NCBI GenBank assembly: GCA_031548835.1
Contig: JAVBQS010000012.1
Span: 1-13,852, forward strand
DNA from: WQTU01 sp031548835
GTDB lineage: Bacteria > Spirochaetota > Spirochaetia > CADAEX01
Length of the DNA: 13,852 nt
Direction of reading: 5' to 3'
The notes under the pieces were generated by a model, which ran no database searches, was not told the DNA's origin, and saw only the letters and a program-made list of their open reading frames with translations. Shown one piece after another: positions 6,220 to 13,852 of this stretch; position 1 is the stretch's first letter, and each line of letters starts with the position of its first letter. A program made the position numbers and the translations under genes.

Positions 6220-8673
6220 ATGTTTAAAGGATTAACTAAAAGAGCACAAAAAGTGCTTGCTTTAATAGCACAGGAAGAAGCTAAAAGGTTTCATGCTGAC
6301 CAGTTATTACCGGAGCATATTATACTTGCACTTCTCAAAGAAGGAGAAGGACAGGCATTAAAAATATTAAAAAAACTCAAAATTGAGCCTGTCCAGCTGC
6401 AGGTTGAAATAGAGAATAATATATTTAAAAACAGGGGAGGCTTTCTTCTCGGAGATGTTCCTCTTTCCAAAAGAGGAAGAAAAGTTCTTGAAAATTCTGC
6501 TGAAGAAGCTAAAAAATTCAACCATGAATATATTGGCACAGAACATCTTTTACTTGCAGCAGCAAATGAACCTGGAAGCATAGTTTCCATGTTTCTTTCA
6601 AGCAGGGGAATAACTCCTGAAATATTAAAAGATGCAATTGCTGAAATGTCGGAAATATCTAAATCAGATAACAAAATAAACAAGCAAGTAGCTGTTATAA
6701 AAAAACAACCTCTTCCAGGAGGGAAAAGCAATACGCCGCTTTTAAATGAATTTTCAAAAGATTTAACAGAAATGGCAGCATCAGGGCTTCTTGACCCTGT
6801 AATTGGACGGGAGAGGGAAATCAGCAGAGTTGTACAAATACTTGCCCGCAGGACAAAAAACAATCCAATACTACTCGGCGAACCTGGCGTTGGAAAAACT
6901 GCTATAGTTGAAGGACTTGCTTCAAGAATAGCATTGCGCAAAGCTCCTGACATACTTCATGACAAAAGAGTAATGGTTTTAGATCTTGCATCAGTAATTG
7001 CAGGAACAAAATACAGGGGAGAATTTGAAGAGCGCCTAAAACGAATAATGAAAGAGATAAAAACAGCAGGCGATATAATACTTTTTATAGATGAAATACA
7101 CACTATTGTCGGCGCAGGAGGCGCAGAAGGCGCAATTGATGCTTCAAATATGCTAAAACCGGCATTATCACGCGGCGAAATCCAATGTATTGGCGCAACA
7201 ACCTTAAATGAATATAGAAAAAATATTGAAAAAGACACAGCGCTTGAAAGAAGATTCCAGCCTGTGCTTGTTGAAGAACCTGCATATAATGAAACAGTTG
7301 AAATACTGGAAGGAATAAAAAAACATTATGAAGATTTTCATAATGTAACTTACAGTGATGAAGCTGTAAAAACAGTAGTAAAACTTGCATCAAGATATAT
7401 TACAGACAGACTTATGCCTGATAAAGCAATAGATATACTTGATGAAGCAGGAGCAAGAAAAAGAATTGCTGTAAGAGTAAAACCTGAAGAACTTGATATT
7501 TTAAATAAACAGCTTGATGAACTTAATCTTGAAAAAAGAACTTATGTAAATAACCAGGATTATGAAAAAGCTGCTTCTGTACGCGATAAAATAAACAATC
7601 TTAAAGAACAGCGGGATCTTATTGAATCTTCCTGGAAAGAGACTGTAAAAGTAAAGCATAATCTTATAGATGAAACAGATATACACCAGGTTCTTGCAGA
7701 AATAACAGGTATTCCAATATCACATATTGCAGAAGATGAATCTGAAAAACTGCTTAGAATCGAAGATTACCTTCATAAAACAGTAATAGGCCAGGATGAT
7801 GCAATAAAAGCAATATCTTCTTCAATAAGAAGAAGAAGAACAGGAATTTCTTCACATGCAAGGCCGCTTGGTTCTTTTATCTTTCTAGGGCCGACAGGAG
7901 TTGGTAAAACCCTGCTTGCAAAAACACTTGCAGAATTCCTTTTTGGAACCCAGGAAGCTCTTATAAGAATTGATATGTCTGATTATATGGAAAAACATAA
8001 CTCATCGCGTCTTGTAGGATCGCCTCCAGGGTATATCGGATATGATGAAGGCGGAGTACTTACAGAAAAAGTCAGAAGAAAACCATACTGTGTAGTTCTT
8101 TTTGATGAAATTGAAAAAGCGCACCCTGATGTATTTAACCTCCTGCTTCAAATTCTTGAAGAGGGTGAAATACAGGATAATTTAGGGCATAAAGTATCAT
8201 TCAGAAATGCTGTTGTTATTATGACTTCAAATGCAGGCGCAAGAGATATTTCAACAGGTTTTTCTCTTGGATTTAAAAACAGTTCAGATATAACTTATGC
8301 TGAAATTAAATCATCTGCGCTTAATGAACTTAAAAGAATATTCAGGCCTGAATTTTTAAATAGGGTTGATGATATAGTTGTTTTTGAAAGCTTAAATAAA
8401 GAACAGATGGCGCAAATATTTGACAATATGGTTAAAGAACTTGAATCAAGGCTTTCTGAGAAGCATATTGGAATAAAAGTGACAGATTCTGCAAAAGAGT
8501 ATCTTATTGAACATGGCTGGGATTCAAGATATGGAGCCCGTCCTTTAAGGAGAATTATACAAAATGAAGTTGAAGATCAGCTTTCTGTAATGGTTATAAC
8601 AGGAGAAATATCAAGCCGCAGTACAGCTATTGTGGATTATAAAGAAAATAAAATTATTATATATAAAGAATAA
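6220..8673 (+). CDS. clpC: ClpC, AAA+ unfoldase of the Clp protease (two ATPase rings)
   Basis: From ATG 6220 the protein is 817 residues, close to Bacillus ClpC. It begins MFKGLTKRAQKVLALIAQEE, the usual ClpC N-domain start. Two N-domain repeats contain PEHI (E32) and TEHL (E108), glutamates that match the phospho-arginine receptors E32 and E106 of Bacillus ClpC. First ATPase: Walker A GEPGVGKT (220-227) and Walker B LFIDE (288-292). A UVR-like M-domain covers about 425-475, with Y448 where Bacillus has F436. Second ATPase: Walker A GPTGVGKT (557-564), Walker B FDE (628-630). The LGF loop (683-685) is the ClpP docking tripeptide. ClpC unfolds substrates delivered by adaptors such as McsA/McsB and feeds ClpP. 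An in-frame ATG at 6121 would add 33 basic residues read through the hairpins; I judge it spurious. It is third after mcsA and mcsB. Confidence 0.95.
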   Translation: MFKGLTKRAQKVLALIAQEEAKRFHADQLLPEHIILALLKEGEGQALKILKKLKIEPVQLQVEIENNIFKNRGGFLLGDVPLSKRGRKVLENSAEEAKKFNHEYIGTEHLLLAAANEPGSIVSMFLSSRGITPEILKDAIAEMSEISKSDNKINKQVAVIKKQPLPGGKSNTPLLNEFSKDLTEMAASGLLDPVIGREREISRVVQILARRTKNNPILLGEPGVGKTAIVEGLASRIALRKAPDILHDKRVMVLDLASVIAGTKYRGEFEERLKRIMKEIKTAGDIILFIDEIHTIVGAGGAEGAIDASNMLKPALSRGEIQCIGATTLNEYRKNIEKDTALERRFQPVLVEEPAYNETVEILEGIKKHYEDFHNVTYSDEAVKTVVKLASRYITDRLMPDKAIDILDEAGARKRIAVRVKPEELDILNKQLDELNLEKRTYVNNQDYEKAASVRDKINNLKEQRDLIESSWKETVKVKHNLIDETDIHQVLAEITGIPISHIAEDESEKLLRIEDYLHKTVIGQDDAIKAISSSIRRRRTGISSHARPLGSFIFLGPTGVGKTLLAKTLAEFLFGTQEALIRIDMSDYMEKHNSSRLVGSPPGYIGYDEGGVLTEKVRRKPYCVVLFDEIEKAHPDVFNLLLQILEEGEIQDNLGHKVSFRNAVVIMTSNAGARDISTGFSLGFKNSSDITYAEIKSSALNELKRIFRPEFLNRVDDIVVFESLNKEQMAQIFDNMVKELESRLSEKHIGIKVTDSAKEYLIEHGWDSRYGARPLRRIIQNEVEDQLSVMVITGEISSRSTAIVDYKENKIIIYKE

Positions 8674-8680
8674 TTTCTAC

Positions 8681-8709
8681 TTGATAAAACAAACATGACT
8701 TTATATTCT
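8681..8709 (+). promoter_or_regulatory. Candidate promoter for RNase Z
   Basis: TTGATA (8681-8686, five of six -35 matches) and TATTCT (8704-8709, four of six -10 matches) are 17 bases apart. Transcription would begin about 8716-8719, at or right before the ATG at 8719. That gene has no visible ribosome site, so the mRNA may be leaderless or nearly so. Confidence 0.4.
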
Positions 8710-8718
8710 AATTAACAG

Positions 8719-9648
8719 ATGAATCTTGAACTATTTGTACTGGGATGTAGCGGTATGATGCCTTTACCAGGGCGCTACCTTACATCTGTCCTTTTAAGAA
8801 GAGATGGAGAACTGTTCCTTTTTGATTGCGGAGAAGCAACGCAGATCTCTCTAAAAAAACTAAATATAAAATGGAAAAAAATATCTGTAATATTGATATC
8901 CCATATGCACGCAGATCATGTAACAGGACTTCCTGGAATATTGATGCTTTCATCACAGGTAGAGCGCAATGATCCTCTATATATTATAGGGCCTCCAAAA
9001 TTAAACGAATATATCGAAGAAAACAGAAGAATTCTTGATATGTATATAAACTATAAAATTGAAGTTATAGAAGTTACCCAGGGAGGCACTGTTTTTAAGG
9101 GCGATGGATATAGCATAGAAGCATTTCCCCTTAACCATACAAAACCATGCTTAGGCTACTCATTTATTGAAGAAAAAAGACCAGGAGTTTTTTATCCTGA
9201 AAAAGCTATTGAACTTGGTATACCTAAAGGCAATCTTTGGGCAAAGCTTCAGGGAGGAGATTCAATAGAACTTGAAGATGGAAAAATAATTACTCCAGAT
9301 ATGATTACTGGTGAAAAAAGGAGCGGCAGAAAATTTTCTTTTGTTACTGATACAACTTTTTCTCCAAATATAGCGCCAAATGTAAAAGATTCTGATATAT
9401 TTATATGCGAAGGAATGTTTGCAGAAGATCTTGCAGAAAGCGCTGCATTAAAAAAACATCTTACCGCAAAACAGGCAGCAGAAATAGCGCTTAATGCAGG
9501 AGGTATTGGAGACCTTGGACTTATTCATTATAGTCCAAGATATAATGACAGGGAAATATTAAAACTTCTTGAAGAAGCTAAAACTGTTTTTCCCCATACA
9601 TTTCTTACAAGAGACAGACAGGCAATAAATATTAAAAATAAAGATTAG
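8719..9648 (+). CDS. rnz: Ribonuclease Z (tRNA 3' processing endonuclease, metallo-beta-lactamase fold)
   Basis: The 309-residue length and motif set fit bacterial RNase Z, which cuts tRNA precursors after the discriminator base using two zinc ions. Visible metal ligands are the HMHADH block (H62, H64, D66, H67), H140 in PLNHTKP, D211 in VTDTTF and H270 in LIHYSPRY. The substrate-side segment KKHLTAKQAAEIA is the HxT-type motif near the end. The N-terminus (MNLELFVLGCSGMMPLPGR) lines up with the usual RNase Z start, so ATG 8719 is accepted although no Shine-Dalgarno sequence is present. Between D211 and the first block a longer exosite arm region (about 150-200) is present, as in the short-form ElaC/RNase Z group. 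The gene stands alone between clpC and an ABC module, with its own possible promoter. Confidence 0.93.
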   Translation: MNLELFVLGCSGMMPLPGRYLTSVLLRRDGELFLFDCGEATQISLKKLNIKWKKISVILISHMHADHVTGLPGILMLSSQVERNDPLYIIGPPKLNEYIEENRRILDMYINYKIEVIEVTQGGTVFKGDGYSIEAFPLNHTKPCLGYSFIEEKRPGVFYPEKAIELGIPKGNLWAKLQGGDSIELEDGKIITPDMITGEKRSGRKFSFVTDTTFSPNIAPNVKDSDIFICEGMFAEDLAESAALKKHLTAKQAAEIALNAGGIGDLGLIHYSPRYNDREILKLLEEAKTVFPHTFLTRDRQAINIKNKD

Positions 9649-9710
9649 CACGGCGTTTTTTTGCGGCACGCTTCACAGTGCCGCTGCCGTACGTGGCCAT
9701 CCGTGCCGCA
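9649..9710 (+). repeat. GC-rich inverted-repeat island after rnz
   Basis: This 62-base stretch is about 65% GC by hand count inside a segment of about 30% GC. TGCGGCAC (9662-9669) can pair with GTGCCGC at 9678-9684 (loop 8 bases) or with GTGCCGCA at 9703-9710 (8 pairs). GCACGG (9648-9653) can also pair with CCGTGC (9701-9706). A T7 run (9656-9662) precedes the stem rather than following it, and neither strand shows a terminator layout. TGCCG occurs three times. It looks like a REP-like palindromic element or structured RNA; I recognise no family. Confidence 0.6.
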
Positions 9711-9726
9711 GTATCAAGTTTTGCAT

Positions 9727-9731
9727 GGAGG
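9727..9731 (+). promoter_or_regulatory. Ribosome binding site for the Gld-type ABC ATPase
   Basis: GGAGG lies 11 bases before ATG 9743. The in-frame ATG at 9725 overlaps this site and has none of its own, so 9743 is preferred as the start. Confidence 0.6.
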
Positions 9732-9742
9732 TATCAATAAAT

Positions 9743-10690
9743 ATGATACAGGCAGAAAATATTGAAAAAAAATATGGTTCTTTTACGGCTGTCGAGGATA
9801 TATCGCTCTCTATAGGCCGAGGTGAAATTGTTGGATTATTAGGCCCTAATGGGGCAGGCAAAACAACAATAATGAAAATTTTCACAGGATATCATTGTCC
9901 TACAAATGGAAAAGCTCTTATAAACGGCTATGATGTTTATTCAGATTCTTTAAAAATTAAAGAATCTATAGGATACCTTCCGGAGATGGCGCCGCTTTAT
10001 AATGATCTTACTGTTCTTGAATATCTGCTTTTTATCTGCGATGTAAGAAAAATAGCAAAAGAAAAAAGAAAAAGCGAAATAGACAGGGTAGTGGCAGAAT
10101 GCGGCCTTGAGCAGGTAATAAACAGATCTATTGATAAATTATCAAAAGGCTACAGGCAGAGAACAGGCCTTGCGCAGGCTATTATCCATTCTCCTGAAAT
10201 ATTGATACTTGATGAACCTACAACAGGCCTTGACCCTAACCAGATTATTGAAATAAGAAAACTTATAAAAAAACTTGGAGAACATAAAACAGTAATACTT
10301 TCCACCCATATTCTGCAGGAAGTAGATGCTGTGTGCAACAGGGTTCTTATTCTTAACCGCGGAAAAATAGCAGCAAGAGGAACAGCAGAAGAAATAAGAA
10401 AAGAGATGCAGGGAGATTTCAGATACTCAATAATTTTAAAAGCGCCTGACAGCAGCGAAATCAAATCATCTTTTGAGAAAATTAATACAGTTAATGAAAT
10501 ATTATCATTTGATAAAACAGGCAATGGGTTAATAGATATTAAAGTCTCTGTTAAAAATGAACTTTCAGGCGGAGAAGAAATTTTTGACTGGGCAGTTTCA
10601 AATAACTTTAAAATATTATCCATGATTCCTGAAAAAGTAAGCCTTGAAGATATATTTATAAAACTTACAAAAGAGGGAGATGGAAAATGA
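9743..10690 (+). CDS. ABC-2 type exporter ATPase, GldA-like
   Basis: Read from ATG 9743 (MIQAENIEKKYGSF) the protein has 315 residues; ATG 9725 would add six. It holds Walker A GPNGAGKT (34-41), a GYLPE segment typical of GldA/CcmA-type ATPases in place of the Q-loop glutamine, signature LSKGY (133-137), Walker B with D157-E158 and H-loop H189. The last 90 residues or so form the C-terminal extension common to this subfamily, which ends in a small alpha-beta domain. It should energise the permease encoded 4 bases into its own stop region (ATGA, 10687-10690). GldA, GldF and GldG were named for gliding in Bacteroidetes, but the same trio is widespread in non-gliding bacteria including spirochaetes, so no gliding role is claimed. 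Substrate unknown. Confidence 0.9.
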   Translation: MIQAENIEKKYGSFTAVEDISLSIGRGEIVGLLGPNGAGKTTIMKIFTGYHCPTNGKALINGYDVYSDSLKIKESIGYLPEMAPLYNDLTVLEYLLFICDVRKIAKEKRKSEIDRVVAECGLEQVINRSIDKLSKGYRQRTGLAQAIIHSPEILILDEPTTGLDPNQIIEIRKLIKKLGEHKTVILSTHILQEVDAVCNRVLILNRGKIAARGTAEEIRKEMQGDFRYSIILKAPDSSEIKSSFEKINTVNEILSFDKTGNGLIDIKVSVKNELSGGEEIFDWAVSNNFKILSMIPEKVSLEDIFIKLTKEGDGK

Positions 10691-11400
10691 ATATAATTGG
10701 ATTATATAAAAAAGAGCTTAAATCATATTTTAATTCGCCTATAGCATATCTTGTAGTACTCTTTTTTGTACTTTTTTCTAATGTCTATTTTTTCTTTTTT
10801 AACCAGTTTATTGCAAAAAATGTTGCAACTCTTAGAGGCTATTTTGCTTTTATGCCGTTAATTTTTATTATTTTAATACCTTCAATAACAATGCGGTCTT
10901 GGGCAGAAGAAAAGAAAACAGGCACAGAAGAACTTCTTTTAACACTGCCTCTTTCAGACTGGGAGCTTGTTCTTGCAAAATTCCTAAGCTCATTTACACT
11001 TCTTGCAATAATGCTTGGAATAACCTTATTTGTGCCAATTACTTTAAGCATGCTGGGAAATTTTGAAAAAGGCCAGATAATAGGCGAGTATTTTGGAACT
11101 CTTTTACTTGGAGCAGCAGGATTATCAATAGGACAGTTTATCTCTTCAGTAACTTCCAACCAGATAAGTTCATATATTTTCAGTGTAGTTGCAATACTTT
11201 TTATTACACTTATCGGAGATGTTTCATTTTTTATGAATCCGTCTGCAATATTGGGCAAACTGTTCAGTTATTTATCTTTTTCTTTTCATTTTGATTCATT
11301 TAGAAAAGGCTTAATTGATACAAGAGATCTATTATATTTTGTTATAATTATTTTCTATTTCCTTTACCTGAATGTAAAAGTCATAAATCTAAGAAAGTAA
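10687..11400 (+). CDS. ABC-2 type permease, GldF-like
   Basis: This 237-residue integral membrane protein has about six hydrophobic segments. The first two are at about 20-38 and 52-67; others fall near 95-120, 135-155, 160-180 and 212-232. The N-terminal ELKSYFNSPIAYLV and the loop SWAEEKKTGTEELLLTLPL (71-89) after helix 2 are typical of the GldF/NosY class of ABC-2 permeases; the loop probably contacts the ATPase. Its start overlaps the ATPase stop by 4 bases, so the two are translationally coupled. The following gene begins 12 bases downstream. The complex would act as an exporter in the inner membrane. What it moves cannot be read from the sequence. Confidence 0.87.
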   Translation: MNIIGLYKKELKSYFNSPIAYLVVLFFVLFSNVYFFFFNQFIAKNVATLRGYFAFMPLIFIILIPSITMRSWAEEKKTGTEELLLTLPLSDWELVLAKFLSSFTLLAIMLGITLFVPITLSMLGNFEKGQIIGEYFGTLLLGAAGLSIGQFISSVTSNQISSYIFSVVAILFITLIGDVSFFMNPSAILGKLFSYLSFSFHFDSFRKGLIDTRDLLYFVIIIFYFLYLNVKVINLRK

Positions 11401-11412
11401 CGGAGAAATAAA

Positions 11413-12924
11413 ATGCAAAAAAATAAAATAAGAGAAATAATTCTTATAATACTTACAAGCGTTATTTTTATACTGGCTGCAATGAACAGTATGGTTTATT
11501 TCAGCCGTATGGATTTAACTGAAAATAAATCTTTTACAATATCTGATATAACAAAAAAAATTATCTCTTCTATTCCTGACAGAGTAAATATTACCTATTT
11601 TATATCTGATAAAATAAAAACAATTACGCCTGTTGCAACAGAAATAGAAGATCTGCTTTTTGAATATGCAGCATATTCAAAAGGCCGCATTGATATTGTT
11701 TCAATAGATCCTGCAAAAACCGGAATGACAAGCAAGGCAGAAAGCCTGGGTATTATTCCGCAGCAGATAGAAGTTTATGATCAAAATGAGCAGTCATTTG
11801 CAATGGTGTATTCAGGAATTGTAATACAATACCTGGACAGGGTTGAAACAATTCCTTTTACAATTACTCTTGAAACACTGGAATATGATCTTACATATAG
11901 AATAAGAAAACTTGTCGAAGATATTGATATTACTATTGGTATTCTTATTGGCGATTACAGAAAAAATATTGAAAACCATTTTTCATATCTTAATGACAGG
12001 CTGAGACAAACCTATAAGCTTGAAATTATAAAACCTGGTCAGGAAATACCTGAATCAATTTCTGTTCTTGCAGTTATTGGAAATAAAGATTTAACAGACG
12101 GCGATATGCTTTATATTGATGAATATATAATAAATGGCGGCAAAGTGATTTTCGGCATAGATGGCGTTGATGTTGATATGATGAATAACCTTGCTGCTGT
12201 AAAACTTGATAAATCTCCTGCTATTGAAATGCTGAAAAAATATGGAATAACAATAAATAACAATCTTGTGCTTGATAAATATGCAAAAAGAATACCTTTA
12301 AGAGGAACATTTCCAATGCTTTATCCTGAGTGGTTTGGCATACTTGGACAGAATGTATCAAAAGAAAATCCTATAACAAGCAGATTCGGCGGCCTAGACC
12401 TGCTATGGGCAAGCTCTATAGATTTAATAGAAATAGAAGGTTTAACTTATGAAAGGCTTCTGGCTTCAACAGACCAGGCATGGGTGCTTGACAGCTATGT
12501 GACAGCAGCTCCGCAGGAAGTAAGCCCTTTAATGGGATATAAAGGAGATGATCAGAGGCAGCTTGATTTGGGATATGTAGTATCAGGAACTTTTAAAAGC
12601 GCTTTTACAGATAAAACAGGCAAAAACACAAGAATAATTGTTATTGGGGATTCAGATTTTGTTTCAGATGTTATTGAATTTTCAGACAGCCCTTATAACA
12701 TAATATTTTTTGAAAATGCTGTTGAATGGCTTTCAAATGATGATTCTCTCCTGCAGATTAAAACCAGAGACAGAAGAGATTTAAGACTTAATAAAATTGA
12801 AGAACCTGAAAAACGGGTTAGCGCAATTATGCTTGTATATCTTATAAATATTGTTATAATACCTCTTTTAATAATTACTGTTGCTATTGTTCATTTTATA
12901 AGAAGAAAAAAAAGAGAAGCTTAA
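11413..12924 (+). CDS. GldG-like ABC transporter auxiliary protein
   Basis: This 503-residue protein has one helix at each end (about 9-30 and 472-496) and a large region between them that should face the periplasm. After the first helix comes DLTENKSFTIS (34-44), the usual opening of GldG-type ABC_transp_aux proteins. It is followed by VNITYFIS and the alternating alpha-beta segments of that domain to about residue 310. Such proteins are fixed partners of GldA/GldF permeases. GGAGA at 11402-11406 gives a good ribosome site seven bases upstream. The C-terminal tail RRKKREA is basic and therefore cytoplasmic. The exact task, substrate handling or a scaffold, is unknown for the family outside Bacteroidetes. 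Confidence 0.85.
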   Translation: MQKNKIREIILIILTSVIFILAAMNSMVYFSRMDLTENKSFTISDITKKIISSIPDRVNITYFISDKIKTITPVATEIEDLLFEYAAYSKGRIDIVSIDPAKTGMTSKAESLGIIPQQIEVYDQNEQSFAMVYSGIVIQYLDRVETIPFTITLETLEYDLTYRIRKLVEDIDITIGILIGDYRKNIENHFSYLNDRLRQTYKLEIIKPGQEIPESISVLAVIGNKDLTDGDMLYIDEYIINGGKVIFGIDGVDVDMMNNLAAVKLDKSPAIEMLKKYGITINNNLVLDKYAKRIPLRGTFPMLYPEWFGILGQNVSKENPITSRFGGLDLLWASSIDLIEIEGLTYERLLASTDQAWVLDSYVTAAPQEVSPLMGYKGDDQRQLDLGYVVSGTFKSAFTDKTGKNTRIIVIGDSDFVSDVIEFSDSPYNIIFFENAVEWLSNDDSLLQIKTRDRRDLRLNKIEEPEKRVSAIMLVYLINIVIIPLLIITVAIVHFIRRKKREA

Positions 12925-12930
12925 TTAGGG

Positions 12931-12948
12931 GATTTTTAAATAAAAATC
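12931..12948 (+). repeat. Small AT-rich hairpin between the GldG-like and DUF4340 genes
   Basis: GATTTTT (12931-12937) pairs with AAAAATC (12942-12948) around an AAAT loop. It lies in the 85-base gap after the GldG-like gene. The stem is nearly all A-T and is not followed by a T run, so termination is unlikely. Nothing else clear is seen in the gap apart from the next ribosome site (AGGA, 13000-13003). Confidence 0.35.
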
Positions 12949-13009
12949 AGGGTTTGTATTTATTACATATAAATAGAAGTTATGATATTTAAATTAGGCA
13001 GGAAATAAT

Positions 13010-13852
13010 ATGGAATATATAAAAAAAATAAAACTGTTATCAGGACTTATTGTTATTCTTATTGTACTTTATGTTATAGGAACAGTTTTTTCATCTGGAA
13101 ATTTAACCAGAAAAAAATCTTTGGAACAAATATTTGATAAAAGCGGAATTGAAAAAATATCTGCAATAAAAGTTGATCTGGAAAATGGCAATATTCTTTT
13201 AACAAAAAAAGATAATAAATGGTCTTACATTTACAACAATAAAGAATATCCAGCTTCTGCAGATAAAATTGACAATTTTATTGATTCTATTTCAAAGCTT
13301 ACAAAACACCAGATATCTGGTTCAGATTCAAAAAGCTGGGAAAAATTTGACCTTGTTGAAGGAAAAAGCAAAAATGCTGTTTTTTATGATTCTTCAAATA
13401 AGGAACTTTTTGCCCTCTATGTTGGAAAAAGCGGGCCTGTGGATGGGGGCGGGGAATATATAAGAATATCGTTATCAGATGAATCTTATCTTACAGATGG
13501 TTCAATAATAAGATATTTTATACGGGACAGAAACTACTGGAGCAATCTTAGAGTACTTCCTGAAGATGTTGACAGCAACACAATAGCTTCTGTAAAAATC
13601 AAAACAGACAAAAGATTTTCTGGCACAATGGCAATGATGAATTTTACAATGAAGAAAGAATTTGCAAATAACAGCCTTGAATGGAAAGATGCAGCATCTG
13701 GTAAAGTTATTGATAAAAACAGCGCTGATATGCTTCTAAACAATATTGCTTCACTAACAGGCGATAGTTTTTCAGAAAACTATATTACAGATAAAAATTG
13801 TGAAATAGAACTTGAGACAGATAAATATGGAAGAATTATTATTGATGTAAAA
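13010..13852 (+). CDS. DUF4340-type membrane-anchored protein (3' end beyond the window)
   Basis: The frame is open from ATG 13010 to the last base of the window, 281 codons with no stop, so the gene is cut. AGGA at 13000-13003 is six bases upstream and supports the start. One N-terminal helix (about 9-27) is followed by a soluble part with ISAIKVDLENGNILLTKKDN, then KWSYI and YPASADKIDNFIDSISKL. A short strand, a tryptophan and a helix that ends 'dx(I)xxfi..l..l' is the repeating layout of DUF4340 proteins. A second such unit appears near ASVKIKTDKRFSG and SADMLLNNIASLTGD. DUF4340 proteins commonly follow GldG in ABC-2 clusters, which fits here. The outer domain should be periplasmic. Function is unknown. 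Confidence 0.8.
   Translation, partial: MEYIKKIKLLSGLIVILIVLYVIGTVFSSGNLTRKKSLEQIFDKSGIEKISAIKVDLENGNILLTKKDNKWSYIYNNKEYPASADKIDNFIDSISKLTKHQISGSDSKSWEKFDLVEGKSKNAVFYDSSNKELFALYVGKSGPVDGGGEYIRISLSDESYLTDGSIIRYFIRDRNYWSNLRVLPEDVDSNTIASVKIKTDKRFSGTMAMMNFTMKKEFANNSLEWKDAASGKVIDKNSADMLLNNIASLTGDSFSENYITDKNCEIELETDKYGRIIIDVK

Noticed and set aside
6291..6953. 220-residue open frame on the minus strand
   Set aside because: Antisense shadow of clpC: no ribosome site, no recognisable motif, low-complexity Ser/Phe/Ile composition typical of reversed coding sequence.
9649..9710. Intrinsic terminator of rnz
   Set aside because: The T7 run comes before the GC stem, not after it, and the minus strand has an A run after the stem.
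10150..10623. 157-residue open frame on the minus strand
   Set aside because: Antisense shadow of the ABC ATPase, with no independent coding signs.
10839..11258. 139-residue open frame on the minus strand
   Set aside because: Antisense shadow of the GldF-like permease.
12954..12986. Promoter before the DUF4340 gene (TTGTAT and TATGAT)
   Set aside because: The hexamers are 21 bases apart and the gap is uniformly AT-rich, so chance matches are expected.
13269..13463. 64-residue open frame on the plus strand
   Set aside because: Lies out of frame inside the larger DUF4340-type gene that is open from 13010 to the window end.

Overview
The window is a gene-dense, strongly AT-rich bacterial segment (roughly 30% GC by eye). 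Every supported gene is on the + strand. An LPS-type envelope lipoprotein exporter (LolCDE) directly downstream of ftsY, a ctsR-less mcsA-mcsB-clpC cluster, and RNase Z followed by a Gld-type ABC module together suggest a diderm, most likely a low-GC spirochaete of Treponema-like affinity. That assignment rests on gene order and protein style recalled from memory, not on a database search. There is no mobile element, CRISPR array, tRNA or rRNA, and no stretch over 300 bases lacks a gene.

Region 1 (1-4478): the 3' end of ftsY runs by overlap into a secreted repeat protein of unknown function, then lolC, lolD and lolE. Consecutive genes overlap by 4 to 32 bases, so this is one translationally coupled operon for membrane targeting and lipoprotein release from the inner membrane.

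Region 2 (4479-8673): mcsA, mcsB and clpC. In Firmicutes this set marks proteins with phospho-arginine and feeds them to ClpC-ClpP. Here McsA and ClpC look intact. McsB keeps its fold and length but has lost most ATP-binding and catalytic residues, so it looks like a pseudokinase or a rebuilt enzyme. The roughly 107 bases between mcsB and clpC hold three consecutive inverted repeats; the first overlaps the mcsB stop codon. The best clpC start is at 6220, after these hairpins.

Region 3 (8674-9742): RNase Z (tRNA 3' processing) with a candidate promoter very close to its start. It is followed by a compact GC-rich inverted-repeat island that is foreign to the local base composition.

Region 4 (9725-13852): an ABC-2 exporter module: ATPase, six-helix permease, a large GldG-like auxiliary protein and the start of a DUF4340-type membrane-anchored protein cut by the window end. 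Its substrate is unknown.

The main observation for follow-up is the degenerate McsB inside an otherwise conserved McsA/McsB/ClpC cluster.
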